NCBI GenBank assembly: GCA_015056365.1
Contig: SVGM01000007.1
Coordinates: 62,001 to 126,000 of the forward strand
Reading direction: 5' to 3'
DNA from: Clostridiales bacterium
Lineage (GTDB): Bacteria; Bacillota; Clostridia; Christensenellales; Aristaeellaceae
DNA length: 64,000 bases
The notes beneath the pieces were generated by a model. That model had not been told where the DNA came from and searched no databases. It was given only the letters and a program-made list of their open reading frames with translations. Below are positions 1-12,300 of this stretch, in pieces (the first letter of the stretch is position 1; each line of letters begins with the position of its first letter). A program made the translations under genes and the position numbers.

Positions 1-305
1 GATACTCGTGGCAGTTGCTGGCGGAGAAGCTGCGGTAGGTGCCGGGGATATCGGTGAGTTCAACCGTGAAGACGAAGGGAGCCATCGCAACGAAGCCGGA
101 GGGCGCCTTGGTTTCCACGATGGTGTAGGTCTGGCCAACCTTCAGTCCGGCGAGGATCTTGCTGCCGGTGCCGGAAGTCCAGGTCTCAACCGGCTGTCCC
201 AGGCCAGCGGTGGCAGCGCCGCCCTCGTAGAGAGCGAACTGAGCGCCAGGCAGGGTCTTGCCGGTCTGTTCATCCAGCTTGATGAACTCAACCATGTTCA
301 TGGTG
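1..305 (-). other. SpaA-like domain at the visible C-terminal end of the giant protein
   Basis: About residues 8757-8858 read MVEFIKLDEQTGKTLPGAQF, then ALYEGG, KILAGLKVGQTYTIVETKAP and SGFVAMAPFVFTVEL. The Lys, the D-x-x-T-G-K-x-L-P-G-A motif and the Y-x-I-x-E-x-x-A-P-x-G-F motif define a SpaA/Cna_B2 domain, which often precedes the sortase signal. The domain is cut by the window edge, so whether an LPXTG-type motif and membrane segment follow cannot be seen. Confidence 0.75.
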
Positions 306-3300
306 TTGAGTACGTTGTAGTCCTCAACGGTGGTGATGTAGCCGGTAACCACGTCTTCGGTGATGGTGTAGTTGATCTTCTGACCAACTGCGCCAGCCTT
401 GTACACGGGCAGATCAGCGAAGGTCCAGCTCCAGTTGTCGGCTTCGGTCACGACGCGGTTGTCGATTTCGACGCCGTCAGCCAGCAGGCGGATGGTGACG
501 CTGTCGGGACGCTTGAAGTAGATGTTGTTCAAGTCGTTCCAGGTCTTTTTGCCGGTGATCTCGGTGGTTTCGGGCTTATGGGTATTGGTCACATCGTAGC
601 CGGTGACTTCCGCGGTGTAGCCGGTGACGGCTTCCTCGGCGATGGTGTAGACGATTTCCTCGCCCACCTTGCCGGCGCGGTACTTGGGCAGGTCGGTGAA
701 GCTCCAGCTCCACTGATCGGCTTCGGTCACAGTCGCGGTCTTGACCACGGTCTCGCCGTCCATCAGCTTGATGACGATGCTCACAGGACGGATGCCATCC
801 TGGTTGTCAGCGTCGACCCAAGTCTTGGTGCCGGTGACTTCGGTGGTCTCGGTGATGTGGGTGTTGATGGCGTTGTAGCCTTCGATCTCCGTGGTGTAGC
901 CGGTGACGGCTTCCTCGGTGATGGTGTAGACGATCTCCTTGCCAGCTGCGAACTTGTCAAGGTCGGTGAAGCTCCAGCTCCAGTTGTCGGCCTCGGTCAC
1001 AGTCTTGGTGGCGATCACAGCGCCGTCGGCCAGCAGGTTGATGATGATGCTCTCGGGACGCTTGCCGTCCTGGTTGTCAGCGTCAACCCAGGTCTTGGTG
1101 CCTTCCACATCGGTGGTCTCGGTGATGTGGGTGTTGGTCACGTCGTAGCCATCGATCTCGGTGGTGTAGCCGGCGACGGCTTCCTCGGTGATGGTATAGA
1201 CGATTTCCTTGCCGGCTGCGAACTTGTCAAGGTCGGTGAAGCTCCAGCTCCAACCTTCGGCCTCGGTCACAGTCTTGGTGGCGATCACAGCGCCGTCGGC
1301 CAGCAGGTTGATCACGATGCTCTCGGGACGGATGCCGTCCTGATTGTCAGCGTCAACCCAGGTCTTGGTGCCTTCCACATCGGTGGTCTCGGTCTCGTGG
1401 GTGTTGATTACGTCGTAGCCATTGATCTCGGTGGTGTAGCCGGTGACGGCTTCCTCGGTGATGGTGTAGACGATCTCAACGCCCTGATCGCGGTACTTGG
1501 GCAGCTCGGTGAAGCTCCAGCTCCACTGATCGGCCTCGGTCACGGTCTTGGTGTCGATCACAGCGCCGTCGGCCAGCAGGTTGATGGTGATGGTAGCAGG
1601 ACGGATACCATCCTGATTGTCAGCGTCAACCCAGGTCTTGGTGCCTTCCACATCGGTGGTCTCGGTCTCGTGCGTGTTGATCACGTCGTAGCCATCGATC
1701 TCAGTGGTGTAGCCGGTCACGGCTTCCTCGGTGATGGTGTAGACGATTTCCTTACCGGCTGCGAACTTGTCAAGGTCGGTGAAGCTCCAGCTCCAGTTGT
1801 CGGCCTCGGTCACAGTCTTGGTGGCGATCACAGCGCCGTCGGCCAGCAGGTTGATGATGATGCTCTCGGGACGGATGCCGTCCTGATTGTCAGCGTCAAC
1901 CCAGGTCTTGGTGCCTTCCACATCGGTGGTCTCGGTCTCGTGGGTGTTGATCACGTCGTAGCCGTTCACCTCGGTGGTGTAGCCGGTCACGGCTTCCTCG
2001 GTGATGGTGTAGACGATTTCCTTGCCGGCTGCGAACTTGTCAAGCTCGGTGAAGCTCCAGCTCCAATTGTCGGCCTCGGTCACAGTCACGGTGTCGATCA
2101 CGGCGCCGTCGGCCAGCAGGTTGATCACGATGCTCTCGGGACGGATGCCGTCCTGATCGTCAGCGTCAACCCAGGTCTTGGTGCCTTCCACATCGGTGGT
2201 CTCGGTGATGTGGGTGTTGGTCACGTCGTAGCCATCGATCTCGGTGGTATAGCCGGTCACGGCTTCCTCGGTGATGGTGTAGACGATCTCGATGCCGCCG
2301 TCGCGGTAGATGGGCAGCTTGGTGAAGCTCCAGCTCCAGCTGTCGGCTGCGGTCACTGTCTTGGTGTCAATCACAGCGCCATCGGCCAGCAGATTGATCA
2401 CGATGCTCTCGGGACGGATGCCGTCCTGATCATTGTTGTCAACCCAGGTCTTGGTGCCGTTCACGCTGGTCACGCCGGGCGTGTAAGCGTTCTCCACATC
2501 GTAGCCGGTCACGACGGCGGTGTAGCCAGCCACCGTTTCCTCGGTGATGGTGTAGACGATTTCCTTGCCGGCTGCGAACTTGTCAAGGTCGGTGAAGCTC
2601 CAGCTCCAGCCTTCGGCCTCGGTCACGGTCTTGGTATCGACCACGGCGCCGTCGGCCAGCAGGTTGATGATGATGCTCTCGGGACGCTTGCCGTCCTGAT
2701 CGTTCGCGTCGTTCCAGGTCTTGGTACCGCTGACGCTGGTGGTCTCGGGCTTGTGCGTGTTGGTCACGTTGTAGCCATTCACCTTGGAGGTGTAGCCGGT
2801 GACGGCTTCCTCGGTGATGGTGTAGACGATTTCCTTGCCGTCCTCGTACTTGTCGAGTCCGGTGAAGGACCACTTCCAGCCGTTGGCGGCGGTGACGGTA
2901 GCGGAGTCAACCTTCTTGCCGTTGGCCAGCAGGTTGATCACGATGCTCTCGGGACGGATGCCGTCCTGATCGTCAGCGTCGTTCCAGGTCTTGGTGCCTT
3001 CCACATCGGTGGTTTCGGTCTCGTGGGTGTTGGTCACGTTGTAACCCTTCACCTCGGTGGTGTAGCCGGTGACGGCTTCCTCGGTGATGGTGTAGACGAT
3101 CTCGACGCCCTGGTCACGGTACTTGGGCAGCTCGGTGAAGCTCCAGCTCCACTGATCGGCCTCGGTCACGGTCTTGGTGTCGATCACAGCGCCGTCGGCC
3201 AGCAGGTTGATCACGATGCTCTCGGGACGCTTGCCGTCCTGATCGTCGTTATCGTTCCAGGTCTTGACGCCGTTCACATCCACGGTCTCGGTCTTGTGAG

Positions 3301-6300
3301 TGTTGGTAATCTCGTAGCCTTCGATGGTGGTGGTGTAACCCTCCACGGCATCTTCGGTCACGGTGTAGATGATCTCCACGCCGCCGTCGCGGTACTTGGG
3401 CAGGTCGGTGAAGCTCCACTTCCAGTCGGCAGCGCCGTTGGTGCTGGTGCTGTCGATCTTGGTACCGTCAGCAAACAGGTTGATGACGATGCTGGTGGGC
3501 CGCAGACCATCCTGGTCGCCGTTGTCGGCCCAGGTCTTGGTGCCGTTCACATCGACGGTCTCGGTGGTGTAGTCGTTGGTCACGTTGTAACCATCAACAG
3601 TGGCCTTGTAGCCGGCGGGTACGATTTCCTTGATGGTGTATACGATCTCCTGACCATCGGCGAACTTATCCAGATCGGTGAAGCTCCAGCTCCAGTTGTC
3701 GGACTCGGTTACGCTCTTGCTGGCTTCCAGCTTACCATTGGCGTAGAGCTCAATGGTGATGCTGTCGGGACGCTTGCCATCCTGGTCGTTGTTGTCCTGC
3801 CAGGTCTTGGCGCCTTCCACGCTGATCTTTTCAGGCGTGTAGCTGTTGGTTACGTCGTAGCCCTTGATCGTGGTGGTGTAGCCAGCCACGGTCTCTTCGG
3901 TGATGGTGTATTCGATCTCGATGCCGCCGTCGCGGTACTTCGCCAGGTCGGTGAAGCTCCAGCTCCAGCCCTCGGTCTCGGTCACCATCTTGGTAGCAAC
4001 CTTGGTGCCATCGGCCAGCAGGTTGATCACGATGCTCTCGGGACGCTTGCCGTCCTGATCGTTCGCGTCGTTCCAGGTCTTGCTGCCGCTGATCTCGATG
4101 GTTTCAGGCTTGTAGGTGTTGGTGATGGTCTTGGTGTCGTCGCTGTAGGTGGTGGTGTAGCCTTCCACAACTTCTTCGGTGAAGGTGTAGTCGATCTCCA
4201 CGCCGTCAGCGTACTTATCCAGACCGGTGAAGCTCCAGGTCCATTCGCCGTTGCTGCCAGCGGTGACGGTGGTGGAATCCACCTTCACGCCATTGGCCAG
4301 CAGGTTGATGGTGATGGACTCGGGACGGATGCCGTCCTGATCGTCGTTGTCCACCCAAATCTTCTCGCCGGAGATCTCGGTGATCTCGGTCTCGTAAGAG
4401 TTGGTCACAACGTAGCCTTCGGCGGCAGAGCCGGTGATCGCCACAGTGTATTCCGCGGGCACGGGGGTCTCTTCCACGGTGTAGACGATCTCAGTACCCA
4501 TGTTGCGGTACTTGGCCAGATCGGTGAAGGAGGCCTTCCAGTTGTTGCTTTCGCTCAGCACAACGGTCTTGCCTTCCACAGCCTTGCCATCAGCCAGCAG
4601 CTGGATGGTCACGCTGTCGGGACGGACGCCGTCCTGATCCTCAGCATCATCCCAAACCTTCTCCACAGCGATCTCGGTGGTTTCGGTCTCGTAGGTGTTG
4701 ATCACATCGTAGCCGATCACTTCGGTGGTGTAGCCGATCACGGCTTCCTCAGTGATGGTGTAGACGATCTCAACGCCGCCGTCGCGGTACACGGGCTTAT
4801 CGGTGAACTTCCAGGCCCAGCCTTCCTGATGGCCAACCGTGACGGTGTCAACCTTCACGCCGTCCGCCAGCAGGTTGATCACGATGCTGGTGGGACGCTT
4901 GCCGTCCTGGTTGTCGCTGTCGTTCCAGGTCTTGGCGCCGGAAATCTCAGTGGTCATGGGTACGTAGCTGTTGGTGATGGTCACATAGCCCTTGTCGTCA
5001 GCGGTGATATCGGTGGTGTAACCGGTCACTGCATCTTCGACCACGGAGTAGGTGATCTTCTTGCCGTTCTCGTACTCATCCAGATCGGTGAAGCTCCAGC
5101 TGAGGCCGGTGGTTTCGGTCAGTACGACCACGTCGCCGGTAGCAACAGCCTGCTCAATGCCAACCTGCTTCATCAGCCGGATGGTGATCTGCTCGGGCCG
5201 CTTGCCGTCGCGGTTGTTGTCGTCGTCCCAGACCTTCACGCCACTCAGGCTGGTCTTGCCGGGGGTGTAACTGTTGGTCACGTCCATACCGTTGACGGTG
5301 GTACCGTAATCGGTTACGGCGTCTTCCTTCACGGAGTAGACGATCTCAGTGCCGCCTTCGTACTTGGGCAGATCTTCGAACTTCCACTTCCAGCCATCGT
5401 CCTCGGTCACAGTGATGGGGCCGCGTACGGCCTTACCGTTGGCCAGCAGGGTGATGGTGATGCTGGTGGGACGCTTGCCGTCCTGGTCGTTGTTGTCATT
5501 CCAAGTCTTTTCGCCATCCAGGTCGATCAGTTCCGGAATGTGAGTGTTGGTCACATTGTAGCCGTTGATCTCGGTGGTGTATTCGGCGACAGTCTCTTCA
5601 GTGATGGTGTACTTGATCTCCTTGCCAACTTCGCCTTCCTTATACTTGGGCAGGTTGGTGAAGATCCACTTCCAGTTGTTCTCAGCAGTGATGGTCTTGC
5701 TGTCTACCTTCTCACCGTCAGCCAGCAGGTTGATGGTGATGGAGGCAGGACGCTTGCCATCCTGGTTGTCGTTGTCGATCCAGGTCTTGCCGCCCATGAC
5801 GTCGATGGTCTCGTTCTCATGGGTATTGATGATGGTCTTGCCGTCCGCGCTGAAGGTGGTGGTGTAGCCTTCCACGCTCTCTTCAGCGAAGGTGTAGACG
5901 ATCTCAACCTTGCCGCCCTTGCGGTACTTGACCAGGTCGGTGAAGCTCCAGGTGCAGGTGCCGTCTTCAGCAACGGGCACTTCCTTGGAGTCAACCTGCA
6001 CGCCGTCGGCCAGCAGGTAGACGGTGATGGTCGCGGGACGGATGCCGTCGCGGTTGTCATCGTCGCTCCAGGCCTTGGTACCGGAGAGGCTGGTGGTGTA
6101 AACTTCGTGATCGTTTTCGATGATGATCTTGTCGTCCTGCTTACCGTATTCCACGGTGTATTCAGGCACGGCGACTTCCTCAACGTCGTATTCGATCTCG
6201 ACGCCAGCGGCGTACTTGTCAAGGTCGGTGAAGCTCCAGGCCCAGTTATCAGCCTTGGTAGCGGTGGTGGTGTCGATCACCTCGCCGCCAGCCAGCAGGT

Positions 6301-9300
6301 TGATGGTCACGGTTTCGGGACGGATGCCGTCGTAGTCATCGCTGTCGTCCCATACCTTCATACCTTCGATCCTGGTCTTCTCGGGAGCGTGGGTGTTGGT
6401 GATGACGATCTTGCCGTTCACCACTTCGACCTCGGACTCGTAGCCTTCCACCTCAACTTCTTCCACGGTGTAGACGATTTCCTCGCCGCCCGCGAACTTG
6501 TCGAGGTTGGTGAAGCTCCAGATCCAGCCGCCTTCAGCGGTGGCAGTAGCGGTCTTACCGGTTTCCACGCCGTCAGCCAGCAGCTTGACGGTCACGCTGT
6601 CGGGACGGATGCCGTCCTGATCCTCGTTGTCCTCCCAGACCTTCTCGCCACTCAGGCTGGTCTCTTCGGTCTCGTGGGTGTTATTGATGGTAACGAAGCC
6701 GGTGGTCTCCTCGGTGTGATAGCCAGCTTCATAACCTTCGGGAACGATTTCCTCAACGGTGTACTCGATCTCAACGCCGTCGGCGTACTTGTCGAGTTTC
6801 TCGAAGGACCAGGTCCAGTTGTCGGTCTCGGTGGCGGTATCGGTCTTGCCGGTTTCCTCACCGTTGGCCAGCAGCTTGATGATCACGCTGTCGGGACGGA
6901 TGCCGTCCTGATCGTCAGCGTCGTTCCAGGTCTTCACGCCGCTGAGGCTGGTTTCTTCGGTCTCGTGGGTGTTGGTGATCACGAAGCCGCCTTCAGCGCT
7001 GCCACCAATGTTCTTGGCGTAGTCTTCGGGTACTTCGACCTCATCCACGGTGTAGATGATCTCGCTGCCGCCAGCGTACTTGTCGAGGTTCTCCCAGGTA
7101 TAGGTCCAGGTATTGGTTTCGCTCAGCTCAACCGCTTCGCCGCAGGCGACGTTGTTGGCGTACAGCTGCACCAGTACCGCCTCGGGACGGATGCCATCCT
7201 GGTCATTCTCGTCGTTCCAGCTCTTGGTAACAGTGATCTGAGTCTGTTCGGGCTCGTGCTTATTGGTCACGTCGTAGCCGTCCACCTCGGTTTCGTAGCC
7301 GGTCACGGCTTCCTCGGTGATGGTGTAGACGATTTCCTTACCGGCTTCGTACTTATCCAGCTCGGTGAAGGACCACTTCCACTCGTCCTTAGCGGTCACG
7401 ACCTTGGAGTCAACCTTTTCGCCGTTGGCCAGCAGGCTGATCATGATGCCCTCGGGACGCTTGCCGTCCTGATTCTCAGCGTCATTCCAGGTCTTGATGC
7501 CTTCCACCTTGGTGGTCTCGGGCTTGTGGGTGTTGGTCACGTCGTAACCAGTCACTTCGGTTTCGTAGCCTTCAACGGCATCCTCAGTGATGGTGTAGAC
7601 GATCTCCTTGCCGGCTTCGTACTTATCCAGCTCGGTGAAGCTCCAGCTCCAGTTGTTGGTGGCGTTAACCACCTTGGAATCAACCTTTTCGCCGTTGGCC
7701 AGCAGGTTGATGGTAATGCTGGTGGGACGCTTGCCATCCTGGTCGTCGTTATCGTTCCAGGTCTTGGTGCCTTCCACCTTGGTGGTCTCGGGCTTATGAG
7801 TGTTGGTCACGTCGTAGCCATTGATCTCCGTGGTGTAACCGTCAACGGTTTCCTCGGTGATGGTGTAGACGATCTCAACGCCGCCTTCGTACTTGTCAAG
7901 GTCGGTGAAGCTCCAGCTCCAGTTGTCGACCTTGGTCACAGTCTTGGAAGCAACCTTCTCGCCGTTGGCCAGCAGGTTGATGGTCACGCTCTGAGGACGC
8001 TTGCCGTCCTGGTCGTTGTTATCCTTCCAGGTCTTGGTGCCGCTGACGCTGGTGGTCTCGGGCGTGTGGGTGTTGGTGACGTCGTAGCCATTCACCTGAG
8101 CGTTGTAGCCGGTCACGGCTTCCTCAGTGATGGTGTAGACGATTTCCTTACCGCCTTCGTACTTATCCAGCTCGGTGAAGCTCCAGCTCCACTCGTCCTC
8201 TGCAGTCACGGTCTTGGAAGCAACCTTCTCGCCGTTGGCCAGCAGGTTGATCACGATGTTCTCGGGACGGATGCCATCCTGATCATTGTTGTCAATCCAG
8301 GTCTTGGTGCCGCTGACCTCGGTGGTCTCGGGCGTGTAGCTGTTGGTCACATCGTAGCCATCCACTTCGGTCTCGTAACCGGTGACAGCATCCTCACTGA
8401 TGGTGTAGACGATTGCCTTACCGGCTTCGTACTTGTCAAGGCCAGTGAAGCTCCAGGTCCACTTGTCTTCCGCAGTCACGGTCTTGGAGGCGACTTCCTC
8501 ACCGTTGGCATACAGCCGGATGGTGATACTCTCGGGACGCTTGCCGTCCTGATCGTTCGCGTCGTTCCACTCCTTGGTACCGGACACGAAGGTCTTATCG
8601 GGCGTGTAGGAGTTGGTCACGTTGTAGCCATTCACCTCAGTGGTGTAGCCTTCAACCGCGTCTTCGGTGATGGTATAGACGATTGCCTTACCGTCAGCGT
8701 ACTTATCCAGACCGGTGAAGCTCCAGCTCCAGTCATCTTCCTCAGTCACGGTCTTGGAGTCAACCTTCGTGCCGTTGGCCAGCAGGTTGATAGTGATGCT
8801 TTCGGGACGGACGCCGTCCTGATTCTCAGCGTCATTCCAGGTCTTGATACCGGAGATCTGAGTCTTTTCGGGGCTATGGGTATTGGTGATCTTGTAGCTG
8901 ATCTTGTCGACCTCAGTGGTGACGTTGTCGATCTTAGTTTCGTATTCGGCAACCGCATCCTCGGTCACGGTGTACGCGATCAGCTGACCATTGCTGTACT
9001 TGTCAAGATCGCTCCAGGTGTGCTGCCAGGTGTTGGTGGCATTGAGCACCACGGATTCAACCTCGGTACCGTCAGCCAGCAGGTGCACGGTGACGCTGGC
9101 AGGACGCTTGCCGTCCTGGTTGCTGGCGTCGGCCCAGGTCTTTTCAACAGACACGCTGACCTTCTCGGGCTCGTGCTTGTTGGTGACGTCGTAGTCCTTG
9201 ATCTCGGCAGTATAGCCGGTGACAGTTTCTTCGGTGATGGTGTATTCGATCTCCTTACCGGCTGCATACTTATCCAGCTCGGTGAAGCTCCAGCTCCACT

Positions 9301-12300
9301 CGTCAGCCGCAGTCACGGTCACGGAATCGACCTTCTCGCCGTTGGCCAGCAGGTTGATGGTAATGCTCTCGGGACGCTTGCCATCCTGGTTTTCGTTGTC
9401 GTTCCAGGTCTTGGTGCCGCTGACCTCGGTGGTCTCGGGCTCATGGGTGTTGGTCACGTCGTAACCATTCACTTTGGCTTCGTAGCCGGTCACGGCTTCC
9501 TCGGTGATGGTGTAGACGATTTCTTCGCCGGCAGCATACTTGGGCAGCTCGGTGAAGCTCCAGCTCCACTCGTCCTTAGCGGTCACGGTAGCGGAGTCAA
9601 CCATCTCACCGTTGGCCAGCAGGTTGATCACGATGCTCTCGGGACGGATGCCGTCCTGATCATTGTTGTCAACCCAGGTCTTGGTGCCGCTGACCTCGGT
9701 GGTCTCAGGCTTGTGGGTGTTGGTCACGTTGTAGCCATTCACCTGAGCGTTATAGCCGTCCACGGCTTCCTCAGTGATGGTGTAGACGATCTCCTCACCG
9801 ACTGCGTACTTAGGCAGCTCGGTGAAGCTCCAGCTCCACTCATCGGCCTCGGTCACGGTCACGGTGTCAATCACAACGCCGTCAGCCAGCAAGTTGATCT
9901 CGATGCTCTCGGGACGGATGCCGTCCTGATCGTCAGCGTCAACCCAGGTCTTGGTGCCGCTGACGCTGGTGGTCTCGGGTGTGTGAGTGTTGGTCACGTT
10001 GTAGCCATTCACCTTGGTGGTGTAGCCGGTCACGGCATCCTCGGTGATGGTGTAGACGATTTCCACGCCGCCTTCATACTTGGGCAGCTTCTCGAAGGAC
10101 CACTGCCAGTCGTCGTCTTCGGTAACAGTCTTCACTGCCACCTCAGAAGTCTTGTCGCCAACCTTCTTGTACAGGCGGATGGTGATGCGCTCGGGACGTA
10201 CACCGTCCTGATCGTCGTTATCGGTCCAGGTCTTGGCGCCGTTCACATCTACGGTCTCGGGGGTATGGGTATTCACAACGGAATGACCCTTAACCTCAGA
10301 GGTGTAGTTCTCGACAGCATCTTCGGTGATGCTGTAGCTGATAACGGTACCATTCTCCTTCACAGGCAGCTCGGTGAAGCTCCACTTCCACTCGTCAGCC
10401 GCGGTCACGGTCTTGTTGGCCACTTCCGTGGTCTTTCCGTTGACGGTCTTGTGCAGGCGGATGGTGATGCTTTCGGGACGCTTGCCGTCCTGATCGTCGT
10501 TATCGGTCCAGACCTTGCTGCCGGACACGCTGGTCTTGCCGGGCACGTGGGTGTTGGTGACGTCGTAGCCGTCCACATCGGCGGTGTAGCCGTCGACAGC
10601 ATCCTCGGTGATGGTGTAGACGATCTTTTCGCCGTCTGCGTACTTATCCAGCTCGGTGAAGCTCCAGCTCCACTCGTCCTCAGCGGTGACGGTAGCGGAG
10701 TCAACCTTCTCGCCGTTGGCCAGCAGGTTGATGGTAATGCTTTCGGGACGGATGCCATCCTGATTGTCAGCGTCTTCCCAGGTCTTGGTGCCGCTGACTT
10801 CGGTGGTCTCGGTCTCGTGGGTGTTGGTAATGATGGTGGTGTCTTCGCTGTAGGTGGTGTCGTAGCCATCGACTTCATCTTCAGTGAAGGTGTAAACGAT
10901 CTCAGTACCCTTGTCGCGGTACTTGGGCAGCTCGTCGAAGCTCCAGGTCCAGTTGCCGTCTTCGTCGGGGGTCACGGTCACATCGTCGATCTCGGTGTCA
11001 TCAGCATACAGGTGGATGGTGATGAATTCGGGACGTACGCCATCCTGATCGTCAGCGTCTTCCCAATCCTTCTCGCCGGAGATCTCGGTGGTCTCGGTCT
11101 TGTGGGTGTTGGTAACAACGAAGCCCTCAGCGGCAGAGCCGGTGACTGCAACAGTATATCCCGTGGGCACGGGGGCCTCTTCCACGGTGTAGACGATCTC
11201 AGTACCCTTGTCGCGGTACTTGGGCAGCCCGGTGAAGGAATCGGTCCAGTTGTTGCTTTCGCTCAGCACAACGGTCTTGCCGGTCACAGCCTTGCCATCA
11301 GCCAGCAGCTGGATGGTCACGCTGCCGGGGCGGACGCCGTCCTGATCGTCAGCGTCTTCCCAATCCTTCTCCACAGTGATCTCAGTAGTCTCGGTCTCGT
11401 GGGTGTTCTCCACATTGTAGCCGGTCACTTTGGGGGTGTAACCGGTGACGGCTTCCTCGGTGATGGTGTACTCGATCGCTTCGCCGTTAGCATTCTCGGG
11501 CAGACCGGTGAAGCTCCAGGTCCAGTTGCCATCTTCGTCGGGTTCCACAGTCATGGAATCCACCTTCTCGCCATTGGCCAGCAGGTTGATGGTGATGAAC
11601 TCGGGACGGATGCCATCCTGGTCGTCGTTGTCAGTCCAAGTCTTGCTGCCACTGACCTCGGTGGTATCGGTCTCGTGGGTGTTGGTCACAACATAGCCAG
11701 CAGCGGCAGAGCCGGTAATCGCCACATTGTATCCCTCAGGCACGGGGGTCTCTTCCACGGTGTAGACGATCTCAGTACCCTTGTCGCGGTACTTGGGCAG
11801 CCCGGTGAAGGAGTCGGTCCAGTTGTTGCTTTCGCTCAGCACAACGGTCTTGCCTTCCACAGCCTTGCCATCAGCCAGCAGCTGGATGGTCACGCTGTCG
11901 GGACGGACGCCGTCCTGATCCTCAGCATCATCCCAAGCCTTCTCCACTGCGATCTCGGTGGTTTTGGTCTCGTAGGTGTTAATGATGGTCTTGGTGCCAT
12001 CACTGTAGGTGGTGTTGTAGCCTTCCACAGCTTCTTCAGAGAAGGTGTAGACGATCGCAACGCCGCCGTCGCGGTACTTGGGCAGCTTGTCGAAGCTCCA
12101 GCTCCAGTTGCCGTCCTCGTCAGGGGTCACGCTCTTGGAGTCGACCACATTGTTGTCAGCCAGCAGGTTAATGGTGATGCTTTCGGGACGGCTGCCGTCC
12201 TGATTGTCGCCGTCAACCCAGGTCTTGCTGCCGGAAATGCTGGTCTTCTCAGGCTCATAGGTATTTGTGATGATTGTGGTGTCTTCACTGTAGGTGGTGG